The notes beneath the pieces were generated by a model, which searched no databases, was not told the origin of the DNA, and saw nothing but the letters and a program-made list of their open reading frames with translations. Below, piece by piece: positions 45,276 to 55,009 of a DNA stretch of 64,000 nucleotides. Both the position numbers and the translations under genes were made by a program. Each line of letters opens with the position of its first letter. Positions within the stretch are counted from its first letter, which is position 1. The stretch spans positions 1,674,001-1,738,000 of the forward strand of contig CP012388.1 in assembly GCA_001708385.1 (NCBI GenBank). Reading direction: 5' to 3'. The DNA is from Flavobacterium psychrophilum (GTDB lineage Bacteria; Bacteroidota; Bacteroidia; Flavobacteriales; Flavobacteriaceae).

Positions 45276-45284
45276 ATTTTAAGG

Positions 45285-45698
45285 CTACAGGTTCTTCTCC
45301 AGTATTTCGTATTCAAAGCCATTTTTATCAAAAAACTTCCCGGTATGTTTAAAGCCGGCTTTTGTGTAAAATCCAATAGCACTTACCCTGGCATTACACC
45401 ATAAAATTGTTGCACCTTTACTAATAGCATATTCAGTAACATGCGCAAGCAAAAGCCTGCCCACTCCTTTTCCCTGCATCGACGCATCTACAGCGAACTT
45501 CCTGAACTGACAACTGCTTCCGTCAAAGAATAATGAAATTATCGCCACAAGAATATCTCCCTCAAAAACACCAAAGTGAGTTCCTTTGATATCTTCATTC
45601 ATCCCCATTTCGTTTAGTTTTCCATCAGGATACAATACTTCGTTACGTAGTTTCCATGTAGACTCGTGATTAATCTCTTTAATAATAACATTGGGCAT
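45285..45698 (-). CDS. GNAT-family N-acetyltransferase
   Basis: 137-residue acetyltransferase. The acetyl-CoA loop is visible as RKFAVDASMQGKGVGRLLLAHVTEYA (Q-G-K-G-V-G pattern), then LWCNARVSAIGFYTKAGFKHTG, with residues like those of the C-terminal beta strands. The substrate is unknown. It stands alone on the minus strand, ending just after the tRNA terminator. Size and motif are standard for the ElaA/Acetyltransf_1 group. Confidence 0.88.
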   Translation of the reverse strand: MPNVIIKEINHESTWKLRNEVLYPDGKLNEMGMNEDIKGTHFGVFEGDILVAIISLFFDGSSCQFRKFAVDASMQGKGVGRLLLAHVTEYAISKGATILWCNARVSAIGFYTKAGFKHTGKFFDKNGFEYEILEKNL

Positions 45699-45796
45699 AG
45701 CTTAATTTTTCCGTAAAATTAATTATAATCCGAATACTGCAACCGAATATTAAATGCTAAAAGGTAGTTTAATTCAAATTCTACATGAATCACCAC

Positions 45797-45831
45797 GTAA
45801 TTACACTTTATTGAAAAAGAGGTAATTACAC
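45797..45831. repeat. Pair of palindromic GTAATTAC direct repeats
   Basis: GTAATTACAC at 45797-45806 and again at 45822-45831, 25 bases apart from start to start. The core GTAATTAC is its own reverse complement, which suits a dimeric regulator. They lie upstream of the cystatin-like gene in a 265-base gene-free region. Confidence 0.5.
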
Positions 45832-45963
45832 GCATTTTATTGTTGATTTTTAATCCTAGCTTGCACCTACCAATCAATCAGTGGAGTCAGAACCCACTTT
45901 AATAAACGGGGTGTTTTCCGAAAAACCTTACGAGTAGGAAAAACAATCAATAATATTAAAATT

Positions 45964-46239
45964 ATGTCAGATTTAGCAGCAACATTAACAGGAGGCGCAT
46001 GGACTGCGTTCCACAAACTAACAGAAAACGACCAACAAGTATTTACAGAAGCACTGGAAGGTTTCGTAGGCGTAAAATACGTTCCTGAATCTGTTTCAAC
46101 ACAAGTTGTAAACGGAACTAACTATCGCTACAATTGTAACGCTTCGCTACCATCAGGTGGTGAATCATGGAAAGCTATTGTAGAGATTCATGCTCCACTT
46201 ACCGGAAAACCTTACATTACAAAAATTGATAAGTTATAA
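45964..46239 (+). CDS. Small cystatin/stefin-like protein
   Basis: 91 residues without a signal peptide. The stretch [14 protein letters not shown] (QVVNG at 47-51) closely recalls the QVVAG first-hairpin motif of animal stefins and cystatins, and it is followed by beta strands and a [11 protein letters not shown] end placed like the second binding loop region. A glycine pair (residues 10-11) near the N-terminus is where cystatins carry their inhibitory glycine. A helix ([14 protein letters not shown]) precedes the hairpin, as in the cystatin fold. A cysteine-protease inhibitor role is inferred only. A long leader, repeats upstream and a strong terminator show an independent gene. Confidence 0.65.
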   Translation: MSDLAATLTGGAWTAFHKLTENDQQVFTEALEGFVGVKYVPESVSTQVVNGTNYRYNCNASLPSGGESWKAIVEIHAPLTGKPYITKIDKL

Positions 46240-46267
46240 CACATACTGGTAATCAATCACCATCATG

Positions 46268-46293
46268 GCGCCCGGAATTTCCGGGCGCTTTTT
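46268..46293 (+). terminator. Strong terminator after the cystatin-like gene
   Basis: GCGCCCGG (46268-46275) and CCGGGCGC (46281-46288) with an AATTT loop and T tract after it. Confidence 0.9.
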
Positions 46294-46332
46294 ATTTTGC
46301 CCCTTATTATCTGTATGTTTTGCAAAAAGCCT

Positions 46333-46362
46333 TTGAGGCCCTTTCTGCTTTTAGTAAATTTG
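46333..46362 (+). promoter_or_regulatory. Promoter of the DUF255-mscS unit
   Basis: TTG at 46333-46335, a 19-base spacer and TAAATTTG at 46355-46362. It places the start at 46383, not at 46320. Confidence 0.7.
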
Positions 46363-46382
46363 GCATTCTTAGAAACAAATTT

Positions 46383-48404
46383 ATGAACGAGCTACACCTT
46401 GAAACCAGTCCTTACCTGCTACAACATGCTAATAATCCAATTTACTGGAAAGCCTGGAACGAGGCCGCACTGTCAAAAGCACAGCAGGAAAATAAGCTTA
46501 TAATACTTAGTATTGGCTATTCTGCCTGCCACTGGTGTCATGTTATGGAACATGAAAGCTTTGAAGATGAAGAAGTGGCTGCGGTTATGAACAAGAACTT
46601 TGTTTCTATAAAAGTAGACCGCGAAGAACGCCCCGATGTTGATGCCACCTACATGAAAGCCGTTCAACTAATGACCGGACAGGGGGGCTGGCCGATGAAT
46701 GCCGTACTCCTTCCCGATGGAAGACCCGTTTGGGGTGGAACTTATTTTAGGAAAAACAACTGGATAGAATCGCTGGAACAACTACAGCAGCTATACAGTA
46801 CAGAACCGGAAAAGGTTATTGACTACGCCGAAAAATTGCTGATGGGCATAAAGTCTCTGGTACTGCTTGGTGAGAATACTACAGGCGAAATTCAGCATCC
46901 TAAAAATATCGCACCCATTGTTGAAAAATGGTCTAAAAGTTTTGATTGGGAATTTGGAGGCTATGCCCGTGCCCCAAAATTCATGATGCCAAACAATTAT
47001 CTTTTCCTTCAGCGTTACGGCTTTCAGGAAAAAAGGGAGGATATACTTGAATTTGTAGACATTACCCTTACCCGTATGGCATGGGGCGGATTATTTGATA
47101 CTCTTGACGGCGGCTTTTCAAGATATTCGGTAGACATGAAATGGCATGTACCCCACTTTGAGAAAATGCTATATGATAACGGACAGCTTATGAGCCTGTA
47201 CGCAGATGCCTACAAACGCACAAAAAACGCACTTTACAAAGAGATAATTGAAAAGACACACTCCTTTATAGAAAAAGAGCTCACTACCGACGGCGGTGCT
47301 TTTTACAGTGCCCTGGATGCCGATAGCCTTAACAGCAAAGGCCACCTTGAAGAAGGTGCATTTTATGTTTGGGAAAAACAGGAACTAATAGATTTACTTA
47401 AAGACGAATTCGCTTTGTTTGCGAAAGTTTTTAATATTAATGAATTTGGCTATTGGGAAGACGGACATTTTGTACTGATACAGAATGACTCGCTTGAAAA
47501 TATAGCAGAAGCAGCAGGGATGCCTGTAGACACACTTCAGCAGAAAAAGCTGGATTGGGAAAAGACATTGTATGAAGTTCGAGAACAACGTTCTAAACCC
47601 CGTCTTGACGACAAGATACTTACCTCATGGAATGCCCTGATGCTAAAAGGCTATGTCGATGCGTATAAGGCTGTAGGCGATGAAAAATACCTGACAGCAG
47701 CCCGTAAAAACGCATTGTTTATCTGTGATAAACTTTGGCACCCTGACGGATACTTATGGCGTACCTATAAAAACGACACCGCCAAAATAAAAGCATTCCT
47801 TGAAGATTACGCACTTACAACAGATGCCTTTATCGCACTCTACGAAGCTACCCTTCAGGAAAAATGGCTCACTTATGCCAAGCAACTTACAGATTATTGC
47901 CTTGAACATTTTTATGATGAAAAACAGCAGTTTTTAGCCTACACCTCTAATAGCGAAGAGCAACTTATTGCTGCTCATTACGAAACGGAAGACAACGTAA
48001 TACCGGCTTCTAATTCGGTAATGGCAAATGTCCTGTATAAACTCAGCATTTTATTTGACAATGAATACTACGAAAGAGTTGCCCTGCAGATGCTTTACCT
48101 TATCATTCCAAACCTTGATTATCCATCGGCGTTTTCAAACTGGCTTAATCTGTGGTTAGAGCTATCAAACCAAAATAAAGAACTGGCCGTTTGCGGCAGC
48201 AATGCAGCAGAAGCTATAAAAGAAATAAACAGCGCTTACCTTCCGCATGTTATTATTGCAGGCAGCGAATTACAATCTTCTATACCTTTTCTTAAAGACC
48301 GCTTTGTGCAAAACGAACAGCTGTTCTATATTTGCCAAAATAAAACCTGTGGGCTTCCAAAAAACACTATTCAAGAAACATTAAACGATTTACAAGCACT
48401 ATGA
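46383..48404 (+). CDS. DUF255 (YyaL-type) thioredoxin-domain protein
   Basis: 673 residues: an N-terminal thioredoxin-like domain with redox-type motif CHWC (C49-C52) in [22 protein letters not shown], the family sequence [13 protein letters not shown] and [22 protein letters not shown], then an (alpha/alpha)6-barrel glycosidase-like domain ([46 protein letters not shown]). The human relative is spermatogenesis-associated protein 20. The biochemical role is not established. It is cytoplasmic, with no signal peptide. The stop overlaps the mscS start by 4 bases. Confidence 0.92.
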   Translation: MNELHLETSPYLLQHANNPIYWKAWNEAALSKAQQENKLIILSIGYSACHWCHVMEHESFEDEEVAAVMNKNFVSIKVDREERPDVDATYMKAVQLMTGQGGWPMNAVLLPDGRPVWGGTYFRKNNWIESLEQLQQLYSTEPEKVIDYAEKLLMGIKSLVLLGENTTGEIQHPKNIAPIVEKWSKSFDWEFGGYARAPKFMMPNNYLFLQRYGFQEKREDILEFVDITLTRMAWGGLFDTLDGGFSRYSVDMKWHVPHFEKMLYDNGQLMSLYADAYKRTKNALYKEIIEKTHSFIEKELTTDGGAFYSALDADSLNSKGHLEEGAFYVWEKQELIDLLKDEFALFAKVFNINEFGYWEDGHFVLIQNDSLENIAEAAGMPVDTLQQKKLDWEKTLYEVREQRSKPRLDDKILTSWNALMLKGYVDAYKAVGDEKYLTAARKNALFICDKLWHPDGYLWRTYKNDTAKIKAFLEDYALTTDAFIALYEATLQEKWLTYAKQLTDYCLEHFYDEKQQFLAYTSNSEEQLIAAHYETEDNVIPASNSVMANVLYKLSILFDNEYYERVALQMLYLIIPNLDYPSAFSNWLNLWLELSNQNKELAVCGSNAAEAIKEINSAYLPHVIIAGSELQSSIPFLKDRFVQNEQLFYICQNKTCGLPKNTIQETLNDLQAL

Positions 48405-49261
48405 TTCCTTTTTTTATTGAGATTGACAAAGTAGACACATTTTTAACCCGCTTTATAGTTATTATAGCAGATTATATTCCGAATATAATTTCAGCAGTGA
48501 TAACTTTGGTTATTGGTCTTATCGTTATAAAAGTGGTTAGAAGGGTCATTACCGGATTAATGACAAAAAAGAATTTTGATCCAACCTTTTTAAAGTTTGT
48601 ACTTGACGTATTTACATGGATATTCAGAGTACTATTATTAATAAGTGTAATTACGAAATTAGGCGTTGAGACTACTTCCTTTATGACCGCTCTGGGAGCA
48701 GCAGGATTAGCAATTGGCCTTTCCTTACAAGGTTCACTGTCAAATTTTGCCGGAGGTCTATTAATCGTAATGTTTAAACCTTTCAGGGTTGGCGATTATA
48801 TTGAGGCGCAGGGCCAGGGAGGAACAGTAAACAGCATACAGATATTCAGTACAAAAATTATTACATCAACCAATCAGGTTGTGTATATGCCTAATGGAAC
48901 GCTATCGAACAACACCATTAAAAACTTCTCACAAGAGCCTTTACGCCGTGCCGACATTATACTTGGCGTATCTTATAACAGTGACCTCAAGCAGGTAAAA
49001 GACGTTATATACAAAGTAATCGAAAACGACGCTAAAATTTTAAAAACTCCTGCTCCGGGCATTGAAGTTAAGGACCTTGCAGAAAATGCGGTTAACCTTA
49101 ATATAATGATCTGGGCAGAAAGAGGCAGTTATGGCGCTATGGTTTCTGACTTTTATGAGAACATAAAAACAGCATTTGAGAACGCAGGAATTGAAATTCC
49201 TTTCCCTCAGAGAGATCTTCATATTAGTGGCGGCGAAAAAACCAAAGGCCTTTTACAATAA
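48401..49261 (+). CDS. Small-conductance mechanosensitive channel, MscS family
   Basis: 286 residues. Three N-terminal hydrophobic segments end in the pore helix [36 protein letters not shown], which carries the glycine/alanine-rich packing typical of MscS. The beta domain follows ([35 protein letters not shown]) and the C-terminal alpha/beta domain ends with [10 protein letters not shown]. It protects against hypo-osmotic shock. ATGA overlap with the DUF255 gene indicates translational coupling; no functional tie is known. Confidence 0.93.
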   Translation: MIPFFIEIDKVDTFLTRFIVIIADYIPNIISAVITLVIGLIVIKVVRRVITGLMTKKNFDPTFLKFVLDVFTWIFRVLLLISVITKLGVETTSFMTALGAAGLAIGLSLQGSLSNFAGGLLIVMFKPFRVGDYIEAQGQGGTVNSIQIFSTKIITSTNQVVYMPNGTLSNNTIKNFSQEPLRRADIILGVSYNSDLKQVKDVIYKVIENDAKILKTPAPGIEVKDLAENAVNLNIMIWAERGSYGAMVSDFYENIKTAFENAGIEIPFPQRDLHISGGEKTKGLLQ

Positions 49262-49347
49262 TTTTAAAGTCAGCCCGTTACTAGAAACGGCACGCTTTTT
49301 GGTTATTATATTTAACTAAAAATTATAACTTTTATACGATAAAAAAG

Positions 49348-49355
49348 TATATTTG
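49348..49355 (+). promoter_or_regulatory. Candidate -7 box for the unknown secreted protein gene
   Basis: TATATTTG, exact TAnnTTTG, 39 bases before ATG 49395. Confidence 0.45.
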
Positions 49356-49394
49356 CCTCCTATTAAAAAAATTGCAAAAAATTATATTCCAAAA

Positions 49395-50072
49395 ATGAAA
49401 AGACAAAATTTATTTCACGTTGTTGCAATTGCCCTTACATCGGCACTTGCAACTGCCCAGGTTAACCAGACTCCTGTACACAGCGGTGGACAGATTACTG
49501 TAATGAAAGAAAAAAGCCAGGCAGCTACAGGCTCTATGTTTGCTAACGACAAGTACATGCCTGCTAAAGTTTCTAACAATGATAAAGTGGTTTTAGCACG
49601 TTACAATGCTTATGCTGATAATTTTGAAATCAGCGATCCACAGGCAGGAACTACAAGCATCCTGTCAATGCAAAACGGTGTTACAATTACTTTTAATTCT
49701 ACCGGAGAATCGTATTCTATACAACAGTACAAAACAAATAAAGACGAAGTGAAAACGGGTTACCTTAGTGCTATAAGCGATAAGCCTAACGTAAAAATAT
49801 TTAAGAGAGAAAGAGTATTCCTTCAACCGGAATCTTTCCCAGCAAGCAGCTACCAGACTTATAAACCTGCACACTACAAAAAACTTGACAATGAGTTTTA
49901 CGTAAAGGTTAAAGATCAGGATGCACTTTATTTTTCAAGCAAGAAAGAGCTATCAAAAATATTCCCTGCTAAAAGCAAAGAAATTCTTGATTACATAAAA
50001 AAGAATAAACTGGATCTTGAAAAAGAATCAGACTTAGAACAATTAGGAACTTATCTTGACGGAATAATCTAA
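49395..50072 (+). CDS. Unknown secreted protein
   Basis: 225 residues with a clear signal peptide (MKRQNLFHVVAIALTSALATAQ). The mature part is mixed beta and polar, with no cysteine and no recognised domain. A lysine-rich helical C-terminus (KELSKIFPAKSKEILDYIKKNKLDLEKESDLEQL) could be a capping helix. There is no C-terminal type IX secretion signal that I can see. Not recognised. It meets tsaB tail to tail 2 bases apart. The start at 49395 follows the promoter and opens the signal peptide. Confidence 0.7.
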   Translation: MKRQNLFHVVAIALTSALATAQVNQTPVHSGGQITVMKEKSQAATGSMFANDKYMPAKVSNNDKVVLARYNAYADNFEISDPQAGTTSILSMQNGVTITFNSTGESYSIQQYKTNKDEVKTGYLSAISDKPNVKIFKRERVFLQPESFPASSYQTYKPAHYKKLDNEFYVKVKDQDALYFSSKKELSKIFPAKSKEILDYIKKNKLDLEKESDLEQLGTYLDGII

Positions 50073-50074
50073 GA

Positions 50075-50734
50075 TTATTTACCAGCGATAAAATCCTTTA
50101 GATAAAAAGGTTCAAAATAAGCGACATCTACGGTGTCGCTTTTTTTATGCTTATCATACGACAATCCTGCCATCTCAGCTGACGATGGGTATAAAATATC
50201 TTCATGGTATACAAACCTGCTTGAAGTAAGCACTTCGCGGCATTTTGCAGCACCATCGCCGGCAAGGTGTATCTCGCCTTCAAAATCGGAGAAAGACTCT
50301 TCTGTGATGATCTCTGCCTTGATTTCCCTAAGCTTATTGTAAGCAGTATCAAATACAGCCGTATAGGCTTCCATCCTGCGGGCATCTATCATCGGAATGA
50401 TAACACCACTATCAATATTTATTTTACGTGCAATCAGCTCTAGGGTATCAATTGCTATTAATGGTATATTAAGCGCATAGCAAAGCCCTTTAGCAGCAGA
50501 AACGCCTATTCTTAATCCTGTATATGATCCAGGCCCTTTGCTTACCGCAACAGCCGTAAGGTCTTTAAAAGTTATGCCTGCTTTCTGAATGATTTCTTCA
50601 ATAAAAACATGAAGTTTTTCTGCATGGGCATACCCCTCTCCTGCATATTCTGCTATGGCAAGAGGTTTTCCGTTTTCAGCAAGGCAAACCGAACAGTTTT
50701 TGGTTGCCGTTTCAATATTAAGAATAAAAGCCAT
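50075..50734 (-). CDS. tsaB: tRNA threonylcarbamoyladenosine synthesis protein TsaB
   Basis: 219-residue ASKHA-fold partner of TsaD in t6A37 tRNA modification. Visible are ILNIETATKNCSVCLAENGK at the N-terminus, VAVSKGPGSYTGLRIGVSAAKGLCYALNIPLIAIDTL (the YeaZ signature) and MIDARRMEAYTAVFD. It follows the HlyD-like gene by 2 bases in the same direction, so it is transcribed at the end of the efflux operon, although the functions are unrelated. Confidence 0.94.
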   Translation of the reverse strand: MAFILNIETATKNCSVCLAENGKPLAIAEYAGEGYAHAEKLHVFIEEIIQKAGITFKDLTAVAVSKGPGSYTGLRIGVSAAKGLCYALNIPLIAIDTLELIARKINIDSGVIIPMIDARRMEAYTAVFDTAYNKLREIKAEIITEESFSDFEGEIHLAGDGAAKCREVLTSSRFVYHEDILYPSSAEMAGLSYDKHKKSDTVDVAYFEPFYLKDFIAGK

Positions 50735-50736
50735 TA

Positions 50737-52035
50737 TTATTTTGCTGCTTTGTCTTTAGGTTTGGTTTTTACTTTATCATTAGGATTAAGTTCTTTCGAT
50801 ACGAGGTTATAGGGCCCAATAATAACTTCATCTCCTTTTTTAAGCCCTTTTATCACCTCTATATTAGTATCATCCTGAATACCCGTAGATATAGGCCTAA
50901 GCACTGCTTTATCTCCCGACTTTACAAATACACATTCGTGTTTTTTGGTAGTTGTACCTTCTTTAAGTTCTTTTTCTTTCTCTTCAAGCTCGGCAACTAC
51001 ATCACGTTTTACCGCTGTAGTATCTGCCCTTACAACTACAGAACTTATTGGCACTGCAAGAATGTTAGTTTTGTTCTCGGTTATGATATCTACCGTTGCA
51101 GTCATACCCGGCCTGAATGGTGAGTAGTTTGCAGGTTTACCCTGTACCATATCTTCATACGACTCTTTAAGGATTCTAACCTTTACTTTAAAGTTCGTTA
51201 CCTGATCGGCAGTAAGGTCGCTGCTCGCTGAGTTAGATATACTTGTAACCGTACCTTTAAATTGTCTTTTAAGATAAGCATCAACTTCAATATTGGCAGC
51301 ATCACCTATTTCGATCTTAACGATATCATTCTCGTTAACATCCACTTCCACTTCCATATTATTAAGGTTAGCAACCCTTAATATCTCGGTACCTGCCATT
51401 TGCTGTGTACCTACCACACGCTCACCCAGTTCTGCATCAAGTTTAGATATAGTACCATCTACAGGAGCATAAATAGTTGTACGGTTAAGGTTATCTTTTG
51501 CTTCGGTTACACTTGCGTTAGCACTTGCAACACCGTAATAAGCCGATTGCTTACCTGCAACAGCGACTTCATACGCAGAAGTAATCTTATCCCATTCCGA
51601 CTTAGATATGACACCTTTTTCAAAAAGGCGTTTGTTTCTTTCGTAGTTGGCTTTCGCTTCTTTTAGCTGTGCGTCACTCTGGCTAAGGCCTGCTTTTGCC
51701 GTAGAAAGCGATGCCGCTGTCCTGCTTACGCTAGACTCATATAGATCGGGATTTATGCGCACCAAAAGGTCACCTTTTTTAATAGCCTGACCTTCTTTGA
51801 TTGGCAATTCTATAATTTCCCCTGAAACTTCAGATGATATTTTAACTTCAATTTCCGGTTGTATTTTTCCGGTTGCAGAAACCGTTTCAATAAGATTTAT
51901 CTCTTTAACAATGGCCGTTTCAACTTCCTTACCTTCATCTTTGTTTCCGGTAACACCTGTTTTCTTAAGTACTACAAGCAGCACTATAATAAGGGCAACT
52001 CCGCCTAATAAAAAATAAATTGTTTTTTTTGACAT
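50737..52035 (-). CDS. HlyD/RND-type periplasmic adaptor protein
   Basis: 432 residues. An N-terminal membrane anchor (TIYFLLGGVALIIVLLVVL), lipoyl half-motifs (VKISSEVSGEIIELPIKEGQAIKKGDLLVRI and TIYAPVDGTISKLDAELGERV), a coiled-coil hairpin between them (residues about 110-190) and a beta-barrel domain. A polar linker rich in glutamate and lysine (residues 360-385) interrupts the membrane-proximal domain. It bridges an inner-membrane pump and the TolC-like channel encoded just upstream. The pump itself is not adjacent. MacA-like is the nearest type. Confidence 0.9.
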   Translation of the reverse strand: MSKKTIYFLLGGVALIIVLLVVLKKTGVTGNKDEGKEVETAIVKEINLIETVSATGKIQPEIEVKISSEVSGEIIELPIKEGQAIKKGDLLVRINPDLYESSVSRTAASLSTAKAGLSQSDAQLKEAKANYERNKRLFEKGVISKSEWDKITSAYEVAVAGKQSAYYGVASANASVTEAKDNLNRTTIYAPVDGTISKLDAELGERVVGTQQMAGTEILRVANLNNMEVEVDVNENDIVKIEIGDAANIEVDAYLKRQFKGTVTSISNSASSDLTADQVTNFKVKVRILKESYEDMVQGKPANYSPFRPGMTATVDIITENKTNILAVPISSVVVRADTTAVKRDVVAELEEKEKELKEGTTTKKHECVFVKSGDKAVLRPISTGIQDDTNIEVIKGLKKGDEVIIGPYNLVSKELNPNDKVKTKPKDKAAK

Positions 52036-52037
52036 GG

Positions 52038-53417
52038 TTATTGTTTTTGGTAGATTGGAATTCCGAAGTAAAACTCCAGTATTTTTACTTTAAAGATAAA
52101 ATCATATTTGGTACGCAGCACTTCGCTATTTGCATTTACTGCCAGCGTTTGCGCCTGGTTAAGGGTAAATACATCAATTAAGCCTACTTCATAGCGTTCT
52201 TTGGCATATTCAAGCGCCTGTGTCCTGGCGATCTGCGCCGATACAGCCGCATCATAGGTATTAATAGCGCCCTGCGCATCAGCGAACGCTGTATACACAT
52301 TTCTTTCAAGATCTAGTTCCTGCTGCTCATAAGAAAGCTGAGAACGCTCCAGTTCTACCTTTGCACGGCTTACACTATTCCTCGTTGCTAAGCCGTTCAA
52401 AATAGGAATATTTAACTGAAAACCGTATGAATGTCCTTTATTATCCCAGAACTGATTCCAGAAAGGCGGTGGACTCTCAAGAAGGTCAAACTGCGATGTT
52501 TCAGGATTAAACTTTGGTATATCGCTATACCCTATCCTGGTATCTACACTGTAAAATCCTCTAAGTGTAGGCTGATACGCAGCTCTGGATATTTTTACAT
52601 CCTGTTTTGCAACTTCAAGTTTAGCTTGTGCCAGTTTAATCTCTGTTCTGGTTTCTTTCGCTTTTTCAAATATAGCAGAAGGTGTCTGCATTAAAACTTC
52701 GCTGTCCTTCTTTTCGTAGTCGTCGTCTGCAATATCGAATTCTTTGAAATCCTCTATCTGAAGTAGCTGTGCAAGGCTTAATTTAGATATCAAAAGCTGG
52801 TTTTCGGCCTGAATAACTTTTTGCTTATCTAACGCTACTGTAGCGTCAATATCTAATAAATCTCCTTTAGGTATAAGTCCGCCTTCAAGTAATTGCGAAG
52901 ACCTGTCGTACTGCTTGGTATCAATCTGCAATTGCTCCTGCTGTACTTTTAAATTTTCTTTATTGAAAAGGATATCTAAAAAGGCATTAGCAACGTTCAA
53001 TGAAATATCGTCTTTCATTTTTTGCAGCTGGTACTGCCCCGCTACAATAGACATTTTTGCCTTACGGTATCGTGCCTGGTTTTGAAGCCCCTTGTAAATA
53101 TCTACCTGAGTATTAAAACCGAAAGTGCTAAATGCAGTTGTCTGAATTTTATTTTGTCCCGAAATCGGATCCTGGCTAAGACCGCTGTTCCATATGTGCT
53201 GGGCATTACCATTGGCGGTTGGTAAAAAAGCGCCTATTGCGTCCAACTTATCAACTGACGTTAGCTTTAAATCAAGTTCAGATTGTCGTACCGAAATATT
53301 GTTCTTTAAAGCATATTCTACACATTCCTGTAATGTCCATTTTTTCGACTGTGCATGCGCACCGGTTGAAAAAAACACACCACCCAGAACAAGGAGTATA
53401 CATAGTTTGTTTTTCAT
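52038..53417 (-). CDS. TolC-family outer-membrane efflux protein
   Basis: 459 residues with a signal peptide (MKNKLCILLVLGGVFFSTGAHAQ) and two OEP repeats with long helices; WTLQECVEYALKNNISVRQSELDLKLTSVDKLDAIGAFLPT is the usual first segment, and ERYEVGLIDVFTLNQAQT the second-repeat end. It forms a trimeric exit duct. First gene of an operon with the adaptor (2 bases apart) and tsaB. A -7 box lies 20 bases upstream. Confidence 0.93.
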   Translation of the reverse strand: MKNKLCILLVLGGVFFSTGAHAQSKKWTLQECVEYALKNNISVRQSELDLKLTSVDKLDAIGAFLPTANGNAQHIWNSGLSQDPISGQNKIQTTAFSTFGFNTQVDIYKGLQNQARYRKAKMSIVAGQYQLQKMKDDISLNVANAFLDILFNKENLKVQQEQLQIDTKQYDRSSQLLEGGLIPKGDLLDIDATVALDKQKVIQAENQLLISKLSLAQLLQIEDFKEFDIADDDYEKKDSEVLMQTPSAIFEKAKETRTEIKLAQAKLEVAKQDVKISRAAYQPTLRGFYSVDTRIGYSDIPKFNPETSQFDLLESPPPFWNQFWDNKGHSYGFQLNIPILNGLATRNSVSRAKVELERSQLSYEQQELDLERNVYTAFADAQGAINTYDAAVSAQIARTQALEYAKERYEVGLIDVFTLNQAQTLAVNANSEVLRTKYDFIFKVKILEFYFGIPIYQKQ

Positions 53418-53436
53418 AGATTGATTGATGAGTTTA

Positions 53437-53444
53437 CAAATTTA
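53437..53444 (-). promoter_or_regulatory. Candidate -7 box for the TolC-HlyD-tsaB operon
   Basis: CAAATTTA reads TAAATTTG on the minus strand, an exact TAnnTTTG. Confidence 0.5.
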
Positions 53445-53557
53445 CCTAATTTATTTAACGGTACTACACTCAATATATTTTTATTAGACTAATTCGTACC
53501 GATTTTGTTACAAATAAAATCCTAATTTTACCCCGTTATTTATACACATATCAAAAA

Positions 53558-54949
53558 ATGAGAACCTTACTGTTTTTGGGAATTGCATCGCTATTTATGG
53601 CAACCGGATGTTCTACCGCAAAAAGAATAGAGGCTTTAAAGCCCGAACCAAGCAACAATGCACCTTTGGTATACCAAAGCACAACTTCTTTCATTAACCT
53701 GCCGGTGAGCATTACCATAGCCGATATCGAGTCGCAGGTAAATAAGCTCCTGCCGGGAATGGTTTACGAAGACAAAGTTCTGGAAGATGACAACATTGCC
53801 ATGAAAGTGATAAAAACGGCTCCTATAAAATTTTCTGAGTCGAATGGAAAACTGCAATCGGTAGTACCTATCAAAATTACAGCCAATGTAAGGTACGGTA
53901 CATCTGCTTTGGGAATGGACATGTATGATACACGAGAAGTAAACCTTGACGGTGTGGTTACTTTTAAAAGTAAAGTGAGCCTTACCAACTGGAAAATGAG
54001 CACTGATACTTCTATTGAATCGTTAGAGTGGAATGAAAGCCCAACAGTAACTATTGCCGGGAAAAGGGTAGCTATTACTTACCTTATCAATCCCGCTGTT
54101 AAGATGTTCAAATCTAAAATTGAGAATAAACTTGACGATGCCATAGCCAAGACTATGGACTTTAAACCACAGGTTCTTGATGCACTTGAAAAAATCAGCA
54201 CTCCTTTTTTAACGAATGAACAATATGAAGCCTGGTTTAAGCTGAATCCCGTTGAGCTTTATGTAACCGATGCTGTACTTACAAAAAAACAGGTCACTCT
54301 TCAGATGGGGCTTAAGTGTACGATGCTTACAATGATTGGGCAAAAGCCTAAAAGTACTTTCAGGAAAGAAGACGTAGTTTTAAAGCCGGTATCTAAAATG
54401 CCCGATAATGTTAGCGCAGTTGTTGCTGCCGTATCTACCTACGAGAGCGCATCTAAAGTAATGACTAAAAATTTCCAGGGACAGGAATTTGGGTCGGGAG
54501 GTAAAAAAGTTACCGTTCAGAAAGTAGACCTTTGGAATAAAGACGGTAAAATGGTTATTGCTTTAGACATGACAGGCAGTATTAACGGAACGATATACCT
54601 TACCGGATACCCGAACTACAATGCTGTTACCAAAGAAATCTATTTCGACCAGATGGATTATGTACTAAACACCAAGAGCGTATTGATGCGAACTGCCAAC
54701 TGGCTTGCCGAAGGTATTGTTTTACGAAAAATACAGGAGAGCTGCCGTTACTCCATCAAGACAAATCTGGAAGAAGGCAAGAAGAACTTACAGCCTTACT
54801 TAAACAACTATTCACCTATGCCGGGCATATTTGTTAACGGATCGCTGAATGATTTTGAATTCGATAAAGTAGAACTTACGGATAAAGCGATCATAGCATT
54901 TATAAAAGGATCAGGAAAAATGGACCTGAAAATCGATGGAATGAAATAA
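53558..54949 (+). CDS. DUF4403 lipoprotein
   Basis: 463 residues with a lipoprotein signal peptide (MRTLLFLGIASLFMATGC, lipobox ATGC at about residue 18), so it is predicted to be anchored in the outer or inner membrane. The mature protein is a long beta-rich DUF4403 fold beginning with SFINLPVSITIADIESQVNKLLPGMVYED and ending in a basic tail. Function unknown for the family; long beta sheets of this kind can bind lipids, but nothing here shows that. Single gene, ended by a shared hairpin with the convergent oxidase-maturation unit. Confidence 0.8.
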   Translation: MRTLLFLGIASLFMATGCSTAKRIEALKPEPSNNAPLVYQSTTSFINLPVSITIADIESQVNKLLPGMVYEDKVLEDDNIAMKVIKTAPIKFSESNGKLQSVVPIKITANVRYGTSALGMDMYDTREVNLDGVVTFKSKVSLTNWKMSTDTSIESLEWNESPTVTIAGKRVAITYLINPAVKMFKSKIENKLDDAIAKTMDFKPQVLDALEKISTPFLTNEQYEAWFKLNPVELYVTDAVLTKKQVTLQMGLKCTMLTMIGQKPKSTFRKEDVVLKPVSKMPDNVSAVVAAVSTYESASKVMTKNFQGQEFGSGGKKVTVQKVDLWNKDGKMVIALDMTGSINGTIYLTGYPNYNAVTKEIYFDQMDYVLNTKSVLMRTANWLAEGIVLRKIQESCRYSIKTNLEEGKKNLQPYLNNYSPMPGIFVNGSLNDFEFDKVELTDKAIIAFIKGSGKMDLKIDGMK

Positions 54950-54969
54950 CCCTCGATTTACCAACAACA

Positions 54970-54997
54970 AAAAAGCCACAGATACCTGTGGCTTTTT
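54970..54997. terminator. Bidirectional terminator
   Basis: AAAAAGCCACAG (54970-54981) and CTGTGGCTTTTT (54986-54997) with ATAC loop. It has T tracts in both directions between the convergent DUF4403 gene and the oxidase maturation unit. Confidence 0.93.
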
Positions 54998-55009
54998 CTA
55001 TTTCTATAT

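Noticed and set aside
45043..45282. A 79-codon frame on the plus strand running through both tRNA-Phe genes
   Set aside because: Every part overlaps tRNA and terminator sequence; tRNA identity is certain and no promoter or start context supports a protein.
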